A stretch of DNA of 64,000 nucleotides from NCBI RefSeq assembly GCF_019797825.1, contig NZ_CP081855.1:868001-932000 (forward strand), given 5' to 3'. The notes below the pieces were generated by a model. That model had not been told where the DNA came from. It saw only the letters and a program-made list of their open reading frames with translations, and did no database searches. The position numbers and the translations under genes were made by a program. This stretch comes from Limosilactobacillus panis (lineage in GTDB: Bacteria > Bacillota > Bacilli > Lactobacillales > Lactobacillaceae). Positions within the stretch are counted from its first letter, which is position 1; the number at the start of each line of letters is the position of its first letter. Positions 17,542-25,234 of the stretch are shown here, piece by piece.

Positions 17542-18101
17542 GAGTAGTTGCAGGAGAATTTGGTGGTCGCCGGCTTAGTGCGGTCCCGGGGATGGCGACC
17601 CGGCCGACTACTGACAAAGTCAAGGAAGCCCTGTTTAACGTTATTGGCCCCTACTTTGATGGTGGACAGAGCTTGGACTTGTTTGGCGGGAGTGGAGGCC
17701 TGAGCATCGAGGCAGTTTCCCGGGGGATCGATATGGCGGTACTGGTTGACCGTCAATACCAAGCTGTTAAAACGATTAAAAAGAACATTGCGACCACTAG
17801 GCACACGGCCCAGTTCAAAGTCTACAAGATGGACGCTCACAAGGCTCTTAAGCTCTTAGGTAAAAAAGGGCAGGTTTTTAACCTGGTCTTTCTTGATCCC
17901 CCATACGCCAAGCAGCAAATCGTTAAGGATATGTCGCTGATGGTGGAAAATGACTTATTGGCAGAGGGAGCAGTTATTGTTGCCGAGACAAATCAGGAAG
18001 CCAAGTTGCCTGACCAGGACTGGGATCATTTTAAGTTCTGCAAACGGCAGTCCTATGGGATCACCGTCTTAACAATTTACCAATACGAAAAGGAGCAGTA
18101 G
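17538..18101 (+). CDS. rsmD: 16S rRNA (guanine-N2)-methyltransferase RsmD
   Basis: SAM-dependent methyltransferase (187 aa) that modifies G966 (E. coli numbering) of 16S rRNA. Motifs: 'MRVVAGEFGGRRL' start, 'PTTDKVKEALFN', SAM-binding 'LDLFGGSGGLSIEA' and the catalytic 'FLDPPYAK'. The ATG overlaps the ylbG stop in ATGA. Confidence 0.93.
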   Translation: MRVVAGEFGGRRLSAVPGMATRPTTDKVKEALFNVIGPYFDGGQSLDLFGGSGGLSIEAVSRGIDMAVLVDRQYQAVKTIKKNIATTRHTAQFKVYKMDAHKALKLLGKKGQVFNLVFLDPPYAKQQIVKDMSLMVENDLLAEGAVIVAETNQEAKLPDQDWDHFKFCKRQSYGITVLTIYQYEKEQ

Positions 18102-18105
18102 GAAT

Positions 18106-18627
18106 ATGAAAATTGCATTATTTCCGGGAACCTTTGACCCCCTGACGCTGGGCCACTTGGACCTCATTAGGCGAGGGAGCGCTCTATTTGACCAACTCGC
18201 GGTGGCGGTAATGACCAACGAGAGTAAGAAACCACTATTTACCGTTGATGAACGTGTCACCCAAGTGAAAGAAGCGGTTAGCGGGCTCGCTAATGTATCC
18301 GTCATCACTGCTCAGGGATTGACAGTTGACCTAATGAATAAAATTGGGGCAGATTACTTGATGCGGGGACTACGAAACACCGAAGACTTTCGCTATGAAC
18401 GTGATATTTCAGCGATGAATAACTACCTTGATGACCAGTGTGAAACGGTCTTCTTCTTGGCAAAGCCGGAATACCAGCACCTGTCGAGTAGTTTACTGAA
18501 GGAAGTTACCGCGGCTGGCGGTGATATTTCAGCCTACCTCCCTGCCAATATTAATACAGCATTGAAAAAACGTCTTGAAGAACGCCAACTGATGCAGGTG
18601 AAGGAAAACAATGAAAAGACAAGATAA
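18106..18627 (+). CDS. coaD: Phosphopantetheine adenylyltransferase
   Basis: Adenylates 4'-phosphopantetheine, the next to last step of coenzyme A synthesis. The 173-residue protein shows the nucleotidyltransferase motifs 'FPGTFDPLTLGHLDLI' (T/HxGH) and 'YQHLSSSLLKEV' (SSxxxK-type). It begins 4 nt after rsmD and overlaps the next gene by 17 nt. Confidence 0.96.
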   Translation: MKIALFPGTFDPLTLGHLDLIRRGSALFDQLAVAVMTNESKKPLFTVDERVTQVKEAVSGLANVSVITAQGLTVDLMNKIGADYLMRGLRNTEDFRYERDISAMNNYLDDQCETVFFLAKPEYQHLSSSLLKEVTAAGGDISAYLPANINTALKKRLEERQLMQVKENNEKTR

Positions 18628-19660
18628 AAAGGTCCTACGGTGGATTGGCGTTGTCTTGGTTGCCGTTCTCTTCGTTGCGTGGTCGCTTCTGTGGCCACTC
18701 AACTCCTACATTGAGGCGCCCGGCAACGCCAGTAATCTCCGCTCGTTTGTAAAAATTAAGGGACATCCGGACCCGGGGAAAGGAAGCTTTATGATCACTT
18801 CAGTTGCCCTCCAGCAAGCGCGACCAGCAACCTACCTCATGGCAAAAATGGTCCCTTATTTATCGATTGAGAGTGCCGATGACGTCACGGGCGGACAAAA
18901 TAACGCAACCTTTGACCGGGTGCAGAGGTTTTATATGGAGAGCTCAATAAATGAAGCCATTGCGGTTGCCTATAAGGCCGCTCACTATCCGGTAAGTAGG
19001 AAGTACCTAGGAATTTACGTTTTGCAGGTTCAACCATCTTCAAAGTTTAAAAAGGTTATTCACGTTGGTGACACGATTACCAAGGTAAATGGCCGGCATT
19101 TCAACACGGCCCAGGGCTACCAAAAGTACATTGGTCGGCAAAAAGTGGGTAGTCCGTTGAAGGTGACTTTCAAACGGGACGGGGAAGAACATACTGCAAC
19201 GAGGAAACTCGTCCGGTTAACCAGAAAGCGGGCCGGAATTGGAATCATGTTGACCAATAATATGAAGGTTCACACGAAACCGGCTGTCAAGGTTAATCCG
19301 GGACAACTGGGTGGGCCCTCTGGTGGACTGATGTTTACTTTGCAGATTTATCAGCAGATTAGTGGTCAAGACCTGCAACGGGGGCGTAAGATTGCTGGTA
19401 CCGGGACAATTGACTCTGCTGGTCAGGTCGGCGAAATTGGCGGAATCGATAAAAAGGTTATCGCTGCACACCGTGCCGGGGCAACGACCTTTTTTGCACC
19501 ATATGTTAAGCCTTCTAAGTTACTCTTAAAGTATGAGGAGGGTCATCAGACGAATTACCAGATGGCTAAGAAGACGGCCAAAAAATACGCACCAAACATG
19601 AAAGTTATTCCGGTGACCAGCTTTAAGCAGGCGGTTAACTACCTGGAAAGTCACCGTTAA
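18611..19660 (+). CDS. sepM: Membrane-anchored PDZ - Lon-type serine protease (SepM/YlbL family)
   Basis: A 349-residue protein with one N-terminal transmembrane helix (residues about 10-30), an extracytoplasmic PDZ domain ('LQVQPSSKFKKVIHVGDTI') and a Lon-like protease domain with the catalytic Ser in 'LGGPSGGLM' and Lys in 'IGGIDKKVIAAHRAGA'. In Streptococcus SepM trims the competence pheromone; in Bacillus YlbL is a stress protease. No pheromone gene is seen nearby, so the substrate is unknown. The start overlaps the end of coaD. Confidence 0.88.
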   Translation: MKRQDKKVLRWIGVVLVAVLFVAWSLLWPLNSYIEAPGNASNLRSFVKIKGHPDPGKGSFMITSVALQQARPATYLMAKMVPYLSIESADDVTGGQNNATFDRVQRFYMESSINEAIAVAYKAAHYPVSRKYLGIYVLQVQPSSKFKKVIHVGDTITKVNGRHFNTAQGYQKYIGRQKVGSPLKVTFKRDGEEHTATRKLVRLTRKRAGIGIMLTNNMKVHTKPAVKVNPGQLGGPSGGLMFTLQIYQQISGQDLQRGRKIAGTGTIDSAGQVGEIGGIDKKVIAAHRAGATTFFAPYVKPSKLLLKYEEGHQTNYQMAKKTAKKYAPNMKVIPVTSFKQAVNYLESHR

Positions 19661-19670
19661 CGATTTTAAA

Positions 19671-19707
19671 AAGAAACGGAAAATTAAGTTTTTTCGTTTC
19701 TTTTTTG
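19671..19707 (+). terminator. Terminator of the ftsW-sepM operon
   Basis: AAGAAACG(GA)AAA pairs with TTTTTTCGTTTCTT, followed by further T. Confidence 0.8.
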
Positions 19708-19741
19708 TTTATTACCGTATTTATTAGGGGGAGGGGATGAA

Positions 19742-20365
19742 ATGGAAAGAATAAAAGAACTATGGATGAACTACCGCAGTCAGCTAATTGGTGGAGCAAT
19801 TGTTGTTCTCCTCTTCCTCTTTTTTGTTAGCCGTTCGGTAACTAGTCGCGAAGCAAGTACTGATCAAAAATTCACAACGCCTGCTAGTACGTCATCAATA
19901 AGCACTAGTTCGCTGCACACCGGTCGTGTTTGCGTTGATGTAAAAGGTGCGGTCAAGCGTCCCGGCGTCTATCGCTTGGCCGGGGGTGCACGGGTCGATG
20001 AAGCGCTCCGTGCCGCTGGCGGACCATTGCCCACGGCGGACATGCGCCAGGTTAATTTGGCAAAGGAACTTGCTGACCAACAAGCAATTTATGTGCCAAC
20101 CCAGGGTGAGAAGGTACCAGCAGAATTGGCGGCAGAAAGTAGCACCGCCGCCAGCGGAAGTAACGATAACAAGCCAATCGTCAATCTTAATTCAGCTAGT
20201 AAGGAGCAGCTTTGTCAAATTTCGGGGATCGGTGATAAGAAAGCGGATTTGATTTTGGAGTACCGCCAACAGCATGGCCAATTTAAGAGTGTTGATGAGT
20301 TGAACCAAGTCTCGGGATTTGGTGAGAAAACCGTTGCTAAAATAAAAGATCAATTATCTGTCTAA
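19742..20365 (+). CDS. comEA: Competence DNA receptor ComEA
   Basis: A 207-residue membrane protein that binds incoming double-stranded DNA outside the membrane and hands it to ComEC. One N-terminal transmembrane helix (about 15-32), a Ser/Thr spacer, an SLBB-like domain ('CVDVKGAVKRPGVYRLAGGARV') split over about 65-120, and two C-terminal helix-hairpin-helix motifs ('LCQISGIGDKKADLI' and 'LNQVSGFGEKTVAKI') that bind DNA. RBS GGGGGAGGGG. First of three com genes in the classical order. Confidence 0.94.
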   Translation: MERIKELWMNYRSQLIGGAIVVLLFLFFVSRSVTSREASTDQKFTTPASTSSISTSSLHTGRVCVDVKGAVKRPGVYRLAGGARVDEALRAAGGPLPTADMRQVNLAKELADQQAIYVPTQGEKVPAELAAESSTAASGSNDNKPIVNLNSASKEQLCQISGIGDKKADLILEYRQQHGQFKSVDELNQVSGFGEKTVAKIKDQLSV

Positions 20366-20370
20366 TTTTT

Positions 20371-20398
20371 TTGGCTAATGAACATTTTTTGCTATACT
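20371..20398 (+). promoter_or_regulatory. Probable promoter upstream of comEB
   Basis: TTGGCT and TATACT are 16 nt apart in the comEA-comEB gap. It would let comEB-comEC-holA be transcribed apart from comEA. Confidence 0.55.
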
Positions 20399-20423
20399 AA
20401 ACTTAAATTAAGGGAGTGATAAA

Positions 20424-20915
20424 GTGAAAAAACGGATTGACTGGGATCAGTATTTTATGATCCAAGCGGCTTTACTCGCCTCACGAAGCACCTGCACACG
20501 GCTTTCGGTGGGGGCAGTACTTGTTCGTGATAAAAGAATCATTGCTGGTGGTTATAATGGGTCTGTTTCCGGTGATGACCACTGCATTGACAAAGGGTGT
20601 TACCTCCGCGCGGGGCACTGTGTTCGGACGATTCATGCCGAGATGAATGCCTTACTTCAATGTGCTAAGTTTGGCATGTCAATGGATGGTGCCAGCCTGT
20701 ACGTCACTGATTTTCCCTGCTTGCAATGTACGAAGAGCCTCCTCCAGGCGGGTATTAAGGAGATTAACTACATTCGTAACTACCACAACGATGATTATGC
20801 GATGAAGTTAATAAAGATGAAGAATGTCAAATTACGCCAAATTAAATTAGACACCAATATTCTTGATGAAGTACACCTGGACCAGTACATCGATCCGGGT
20901 ACTGGAGAAAAGTAA
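20424..20915 (+). CDS. comEB: dCMP/cytidine deaminase family protein ComEB
   Basis: A 163-residue zinc deaminase, probably converting dCMP to dUMP for thymidylate synthesis. Zinc site motifs: 'HAEMNALLQC' and 'PCLQCTKSL'. Additional Cys residues ('HCIDKGCYLRAGHC') resemble the extra zinc site of Gram-positive dCMP deaminases. GTG start with AGGGAGTGAT upstream. It lies between comEA and comEC as in Bacillus, where comEB is not needed for DNA uptake. Confidence 0.93.
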   Translation: MKKRIDWDQYFMIQAALLASRSTCTRLSVGAVLVRDKRIIAGGYNGSVSGDDHCIDKGCYLRAGHCVRTIHAEMNALLQCAKFGMSMDGASLYVTDFPCLQCTKSLLQAGIKEINYIRNYHNDDYAMKLIKMKNVKLRQIKLDTNILDEVHLDQYIDPGTGEK

Positions 20916-20942
20916 ATCCGTCATTACTGGGTTTTCCCGGCA

Positions 20943-23186
20943 ATGTTGGCGGGAACTTTAGCAACGGCAATTGCGGCAGAAAATAAGTGGCTTCTTCTGA
21001 TAACTGGTTATCTTTTCTGGCGTATTTTTAAATTACGTAAACGACGGGTTCTTGTGATAAGCACTCTGGTCGCTCTTGGACTAGTCCTTTTAACGGGATA
21101 CTTTAACTACTGGGTTGGTACCCATACACTTCATGATGTGCAAACAGGAACCTGGCGGATAGTCGTCTATCCAGACGAGGTTAGGCATAATGGGAGTTTA
21201 GTCTTTTTAACGGCTCGCTATCCTGACACGCAGCAAAAGGATGCCGCAATGGTTCGGGCACGGACGCCAGAAGAGTTATCTCGTTTTACTGGTTCAAAAC
21301 TACCAACGGTTTGGCAGGTAGCGGGTGACCGGCAACCCATTATTCCAGCGACCAATGATAACCAATTTGATCCCCAGCGCTACTATAATCAGCGACGAAT
21401 TTGCAATGAACTTCGTATCAAAGAGGTTAAAACGATTCAACCGTTGCGCCGGAATAACGTTGCAGTTACCTGCCACGTCATCCGTCGGCAACTAATTACG
21501 TTTTTTAACCGGATGCCCGGACCACTCGCCAGTTATTGTCAACAGTTGGTAATTGGCGAGCAAACCCAGGACAATGGGGAGTTGATGGAAAATGCAAAAC
21601 GGCTGGGAATTATTCACCTTTTCTGTATCTCTGGAATGCACGTTGTCCTATTGGTTACGTTGGTGCGAATGGCCGCAACTTACTTGTGGCTCGACCTGGA
21701 AATGGTTAACCGGTGTTTATTATTTTTCTTACCAGCTTATTTAATAATTGGTGGAGGCTCAGTCAGCCTTATTCGGGCGGTAATTATGATGGAGCTTATT
21801 CTTGGCCACCGAATGCTAAAAATCGACTCCTTGGACGGGTGGGCAATCAGTCTTCTTATTGGTATGGCTTGGAACCCCTATTTACTGTTAGACCTGGGTG
21901 GGCAACTGACATATTTATTATCATTAGTTCTTCACGTGATTAATCCCCGGGTAAGTAGTTTTAAGCGGTGTTGGTGGCTTAGTCTCGTGAGCTTACCGTC
22001 GATATTAGCGAATGTCTATGAGGTACACTGGTTAAGCTTTTTTGCAAGTTTCGTTATGATCCCATTCTTTTCTGTCGTTATTTTTCCGCTGGTGGTGGTC
22101 AGCGCAGTTACCTATGGCTGCTTCCCCCTGATTGGACAGTTTACTAACGAGGTACTGATCATTTTTCAGCAATTTTTAAGTACTGTTGGACACTTTCCGG
22201 GGATGATCCCTTTTGGGAAACCATCGCTAGTCTGGGCCCTTATCCTTTTTATTTTGACACTCTGGCTTCTTGAACGACCATCGTTCAAGAAATATGGGTG
22301 CTTACTTGTCGCCTACACGGTATGCTTCATGACAATTCATCTTCCGCTCACGGGGGAAGTTACCTTTGTTGATATTGGTCAAGGTGATAGTATCTTAGTT
22401 CGGACCCCCTTTAATCGGCGGGTGATGCTGATTGATACCGGGGGAAAATTGAATTTTAAAGAGCCGCAATGGGCACGAATGAAGACGCGTAGTGATGGTG
22501 CTAAAAGGGCAACAATCAGTTATTTGAAAAGTAAGGGAATTACAACCATTGACACGATTTACCTTAGCCATCATGATGCGGATCATATTGGCTATTTGCC
22601 GACTTTCCTAAAAGAAATGGGGGTGCGTAAGATCGCTGTTCCAGCGGGAATGGAAGGGCAGACACAGCTAATTAAACGGTTGAATGATGGTCACTTCACG
22701 GGACAGCTTCGGGGAGTTACTGACCATGACCAAGTGGACCCAGAGCTGAAAATACTTCACCCCTTTAATCGGGGAGCGGGTAAGAATGAGGACTCAATGG
22801 TCTTAACCGGTAACTTTGGTGGACAGTCATTTATTTTTACCGGCGATTTAGATCGTCAGGGTGAACAAGCTGTTTTACAACGCTATCCTGATTTGCGGAT
22901 TGGCGTCCTTAAATTAGGGCACCATGGGAGTCGGACCGCTAGTGCCCCTCAGTTCTTAGATGCCCTGCGTCCCCAAATTGGGATCATTTCCGCTGGTCGG
23001 TTCAACCGATATCACCACCCCAATGACGATGTTGTTGAAGAATTAAAGTGCAGAAGTATAAGACCACTTTCCACCCAGCAGTATGGGATGATAAAATACA
23101 ATTATCGCGGCCAAAGTGGAAAGTGGCAGACTAAATTAAGGGGAGACGAGCTAAAATGGACGTTGCCGAACTCACTAAGCAATTAA
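20943..23186 (+). CDS. comEC: Competence DNA-transport channel ComEC
   Basis: A 747-residue polytopic protein that passes single-stranded DNA across the membrane. N-terminal membrane helices, a Competence domain ('VIGEQTQDNGELMENAKRLGI' split, 'HLFCISGMHVVLL') and a C-terminal metallo-beta-lactamase-like domain ('VDIGQGDS', 'IDTGG', 'LSHHDADHIGYLP', 'KLGHHGSRTAS'), which may degrade the second strand. No frame break is seen. The start is uncertain: the first ATG (20943) has no ribosome binding site, while GGAG at 20904-20907 points to an in-frame ATC at 20916 directly after the comEB stop. The ATC version adds nine residues that fit the first helix. Confidence 0.92.
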   Translation: MLAGTLATAIAAENKWLLLITGYLFWRIFKLRKRRVLVISTLVALGLVLLTGYFNYWVGTHTLHDVQTGTWRIVVYPDEVRHNGSLVFLTARYPDTQQKDAAMVRARTPEELSRFTGSKLPTVWQVAGDRQPIIPATNDNQFDPQRYYNQRRICNELRIKEVKTIQPLRRNNVAVTCHVIRRQLITFFNRMPGPLASYCQQLVIGEQTQDNGELMENAKRLGIIHLFCISGMHVVLLVTLVRMAATYLWLDLEMVNRCLLFFLPAYLIIGGGSVSLIRAVIMMELILGHRMLKIDSLDGWAISLLIGMAWNPYLLLDLGGQLTYLLSLVLHVINPRVSSFKRCWWLSLVSLPSILANVYEVHWLSFFASFVMIPFFSVVIFPLVVVSAVTYGCFPLIGQFTNEVLIIFQQFLSTVGHFPGMIPFGKPSLVWALILFILTLWLLERPSFKKYGCLLVAYTVCFMTIHLPLTGEVTFVDIGQGDSILVRTPFNRRVMLIDTGGKLNFKEPQWARMKTRSDGAKRATISYLKSKGITTIDTIYLSHHDADHIGYLPTFLKEMGVRKIAVPAGMEGQTQLIKRLNDGHFTGQLRGVTDHDQVDPELKILHPFNRGAGKNEDSMVLTGNFGGQSFIFTGDLDRQGEQAVLQRYPDLRIGVLKLGHHGSRTASAPQFLDALRPQIGIISAGRFNRYHHPNDDVVEELKCRSIRPLSTQQYGMIKYNYRGQSGKWQTKLRGDELKWTLPNSLSN

Positions 23187-24175
23187 AAACGAAAACACCG
23201 GCGATGGTGTACCTGGTATTAGGAACCCAACAAGTTCTCTTAGATGAAGCGGTCCGGCAGTTCATTAAGCTGGTTCCACCTGAACAACGGGTCATGAATG
23301 TTGGCCGCTACGACATGGAAACAACTCCAATCGCAACGGCGCTTGATGATGCAATGGCGGCGCCCTTCTTTGGGAAGCGGCGCCTAGTGTTAGTCAATAA
23401 ACCTTTCTTTTTAACTAACGAAAGGGGAAAGGGGAAAATTGACCATGATATTCCCGGCCTTTTAGCGTACCTTCAACATCCTGAGCCGTCGACAACGTTA
23501 GTGTTTCTGGCACCATATGAGAAACTCGATGGACGAAAGAAAATTGTAAAGGAACTGAAAAAAAGTGCGGTAGTGGTTGACGCTGCGCCATTAGATGAAC
23601 GAAAGGCACGACAGCAAATCGTCCGCGAGTTAAAAGCGGCGGGGTTCAGCATCGGCCAGGCGGCAATGGATGAGCTTGTCCAACGGACCAATGCGGACTA
23701 CGGACTAATGAAAGCAAATGTGGAAAAATTAAAGATCCTTGCTTACCAAGAGAAGCATATTGATTCGGCGATGGTACAGAATTTAGTGCCACAGTCCCTT
23801 GATGAAAACGTGTTTGACCTGGTTACGGCGGTATTAAGGCACGACCAACCACGGTCTTTAAGTCTCTACCAGCAGCTGCTGGCGGGACAACAGCAACCGT
23901 TGCAAATAAATGCCGTGCTGGTAAGCCAATTCCGCCTGCTGATTCAGCTTAAGGTTCTTGCTCATCGGGGCCTGAGTCAGGGGAGTATGGCGAGTCAACT
24001 AAATGTTCACCCATACCGGGTAAAATTGGGCCTAAGAACTGTTCGACAGTTTTCGATGACGGCATTAGAGAATGCCTATCTTGGCTTAATTAATATTGAG
24101 CGATCATTAAAGACTACCCAACGCGATCCCGAGCTTCTCTTCCAACTTTTTATGTTAAAGTATAGTCAACGCTAA
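23156..24175 (+). CDS. holA: DNA polymerase III delta subunit
   Basis: A 339-residue clamp-loader subunit that opens the beta clamp. 'VYLVLGTQQVLLDEAVRQF' and 'KRRLVLVNKPFF' with a degenerate AAA+ fold match HolA/YqeN. It overlaps the end of comEC by 31 nt, with GGGGAGACGAG as RBS inside comEC; the comEC-holA-rpsT order is common in Firmicutes. Confidence 0.92.
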   Translation: MDVAELTKQLKTKTPAMVYLVLGTQQVLLDEAVRQFIKLVPPEQRVMNVGRYDMETTPIATALDDAMAAPFFGKRRLVLVNKPFFLTNERGKGKIDHDIPGLLAYLQHPEPSTTLVFLAPYEKLDGRKKIVKELKKSAVVVDAAPLDERKARQQIVRELKAAGFSIGQAAMDELVQRTNADYGLMKANVEKLKILAYQEKHIDSAMVQNLVPQSLDENVFDLVTAVLRHDQPRSLSLYQQLLAGQQQPLQINAVLVSQFRLLIQLKVLAHRGLSQGSMASQLNVHPYRVKLGLRTVRQFSMTALENAYLGLINIERSLKTTQRDPELLFQLFMLKYSQR

Positions 24176-24195
24176 TCAGAATTTAAGGTATAGAA

Positions 24196-24225
24196 AAAAG
24201 GCCAGCAGAAACCTGTTGGCCTTTT
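24196..24225 (+). terminator. Terminator of the com-holA unit
   Basis: AAAAGGCCAGCAG pairs with CTGTTGGCCTTTT around a 4-nt loop; symmetrical, so it can act on both strands. Confidence 0.85.
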
Positions 24226-24243
24226 GGTGTATGTTGAAGAAAG

Positions 24244-24272
24244 AAAAAAGGCAACTTCACACAAGTTGCCTT
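24244..24272 (-). terminator. Terminator of rpsT
   Basis: On the minus strand AAGGCAACTT pairs with AAGTTGCCTT and is followed by TTTTCTTTC. It lies 13 nt after the rpsT stop. Confidence 0.87.
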
Positions 24273-24285
24273 AACAAAAAACTCA

Positions 24286-24540
24286 CTACTTGTTGTAACG
24301 AGCAGAGAGACGGGACTTATCCCGAGCTGCTTTATTAGCCTTGATAAGACCCTTTGAGTGGGCACGGTCAATTGCTGAAATAGCGTCCCTGTATAATTGA
24401 TCAAGGTCACCTTCGCCAGCAAGTTTGGCCTTGTCGAACTTCTTGATAGCGGTCCGCATGTGGCTTAGTTGGGAAGCGTTACGTGCTTCGGCCTTTTCAC
24501 TAGTCTTAACACGTTCGATCGCTGATTTAATAATTGGCAT
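24286..24540 (-). CDS. rpsT: 30S ribosomal protein S20
   Basis: An 84-residue, Lys/Arg/Ala-rich helical protein that binds 16S rRNA early in 30S assembly. The family start is '[13 protein letters not shown]' and the end '[15 protein letters not shown]'. A longer in-frame start exists three codons upstream, but GGAGGTG lies 6 nt before the ATG at 24540. Transcribed opposite to holA, as usual. Confidence 0.96.
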   Translation of the reverse strand: MPIIKSAIERVKTSEKAEARNASQLSHMRTAIKKFDKAKLAGEGDLDQLYRDAISAIDRAHSKGLIKANKAARDKSRLSARYNK

Positions 24541-24661
24541 GAGATTCACCTCCGATAACCGGTATTCAGTTGACCAGAATTTTCAACATTTGTCATTATA
24601 CAAAAGACTGGGCCTTATTGCAATAGTTTACCGGTAATAGCACGGCAATTGACGAAAAAAG

Positions 24662-24690
24662 TTGCAAACATCGGGTAAATGACGTATAGT
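24662..24690 (+). promoter_or_regulatory. rpsO promoter
   Basis: TTGCAA and TATAGT with a 17-nt spacer, ending about 100 nt before the rpsO start codon. Confidence 0.65.
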
Positions 24691-24710
24691 ATTAAAGACG
24701 TTTAGTGTCC

Positions 24711-24762
24711 TGCCTCTTCTCAGTTTGACGATCCTCACCGACGTCGTACTTAGAACTAGGCA
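24711..24762 (+). ncRNA. Structured rpsO leader (candidate S15 autoregulatory element)
   Basis: The 5' leader folds on paper into one long interrupted hairpin: TGCCT/AGGCA at the base, then TTCT/AGAA, AGT/ACT and GACG/CGTC, capped by an 11-nt loop (ATCCTCACCGA). S15 represses its own mRNA through leader structures in several bacteria, and leaders differ between clades. That this hairpin binds S15 is inference from position and structure only. Confidence 0.5.
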
Positions 24763-24792
24763 TATATAATTTTGAAAGGTGGGAAATTGATC

Positions 24793-25062
24793 ATGGCTCT
24801 TTCTAAAGAACGTAAGGATCAAATCATTAAGCAATTTGCAACACACGAAGGCGATACTGGTTCTACCCAAGTTCAAGTAGCAGTACTAACCGCTGATATT
24901 AACGAACTGAACGAACACCTTCGCACTCACAAGCACGATTACCACTCACAACGTGGTCTGATGAAGAAGATTGGTCACCGTCGTAACCTCTTGGCTTACT
25001 TGCGGCGGACTGACCTTCCTGCTTACCGTGAGTTGATTAAGGAATTGGGATTACGTCGGTAA
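24793..25062 (+). CDS. rpsO: 30S ribosomal protein S15
   Basis: An 89-residue primary 16S rRNA-binding protein. Family motifs '[11 protein letters not shown]', '[15 protein letters not shown]' and '[10 protein letters not shown]' are intact. An in-frame ATG at 24772 would place the RBS inside the gene; AAAGGTGGG at 24776-24784 fits the ATG at 24793. It is preceded by a structured leader and followed by a terminator. Confidence 0.97.
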   Translation: MALSKERKDQIIKQFATHEGDTGSTQVQVAVLTADINELNEHLRTHKHDYHSQRGLMKKIGHRRNLLAYLRRTDLPAYRELIKELGLRR

Positions 25063-25073
25063 TTTCAGTTTTA

Positions 25074-25102
25074 AGGGTGCCCCATTTATGGGGTGCTTTT
25101 TT
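25074..25102 (+). terminator. Terminator of rpsO
   Basis: GGTGCCCCAT pairs with ATGGGGTGC, followed by six T. Confidence 0.85.
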
Positions 25103-25234
25103 AGTTTAAATTGCTTTGGTTCCCATAGTTAACATTGAATGTGGTAAGATATTAATAGTTATTTAGGATCGAAATAAATTCTCGTTGCCAATTAAGCAGT
25201 GAGACACAATTAAATAAAGGAGCCATATTAGTTA

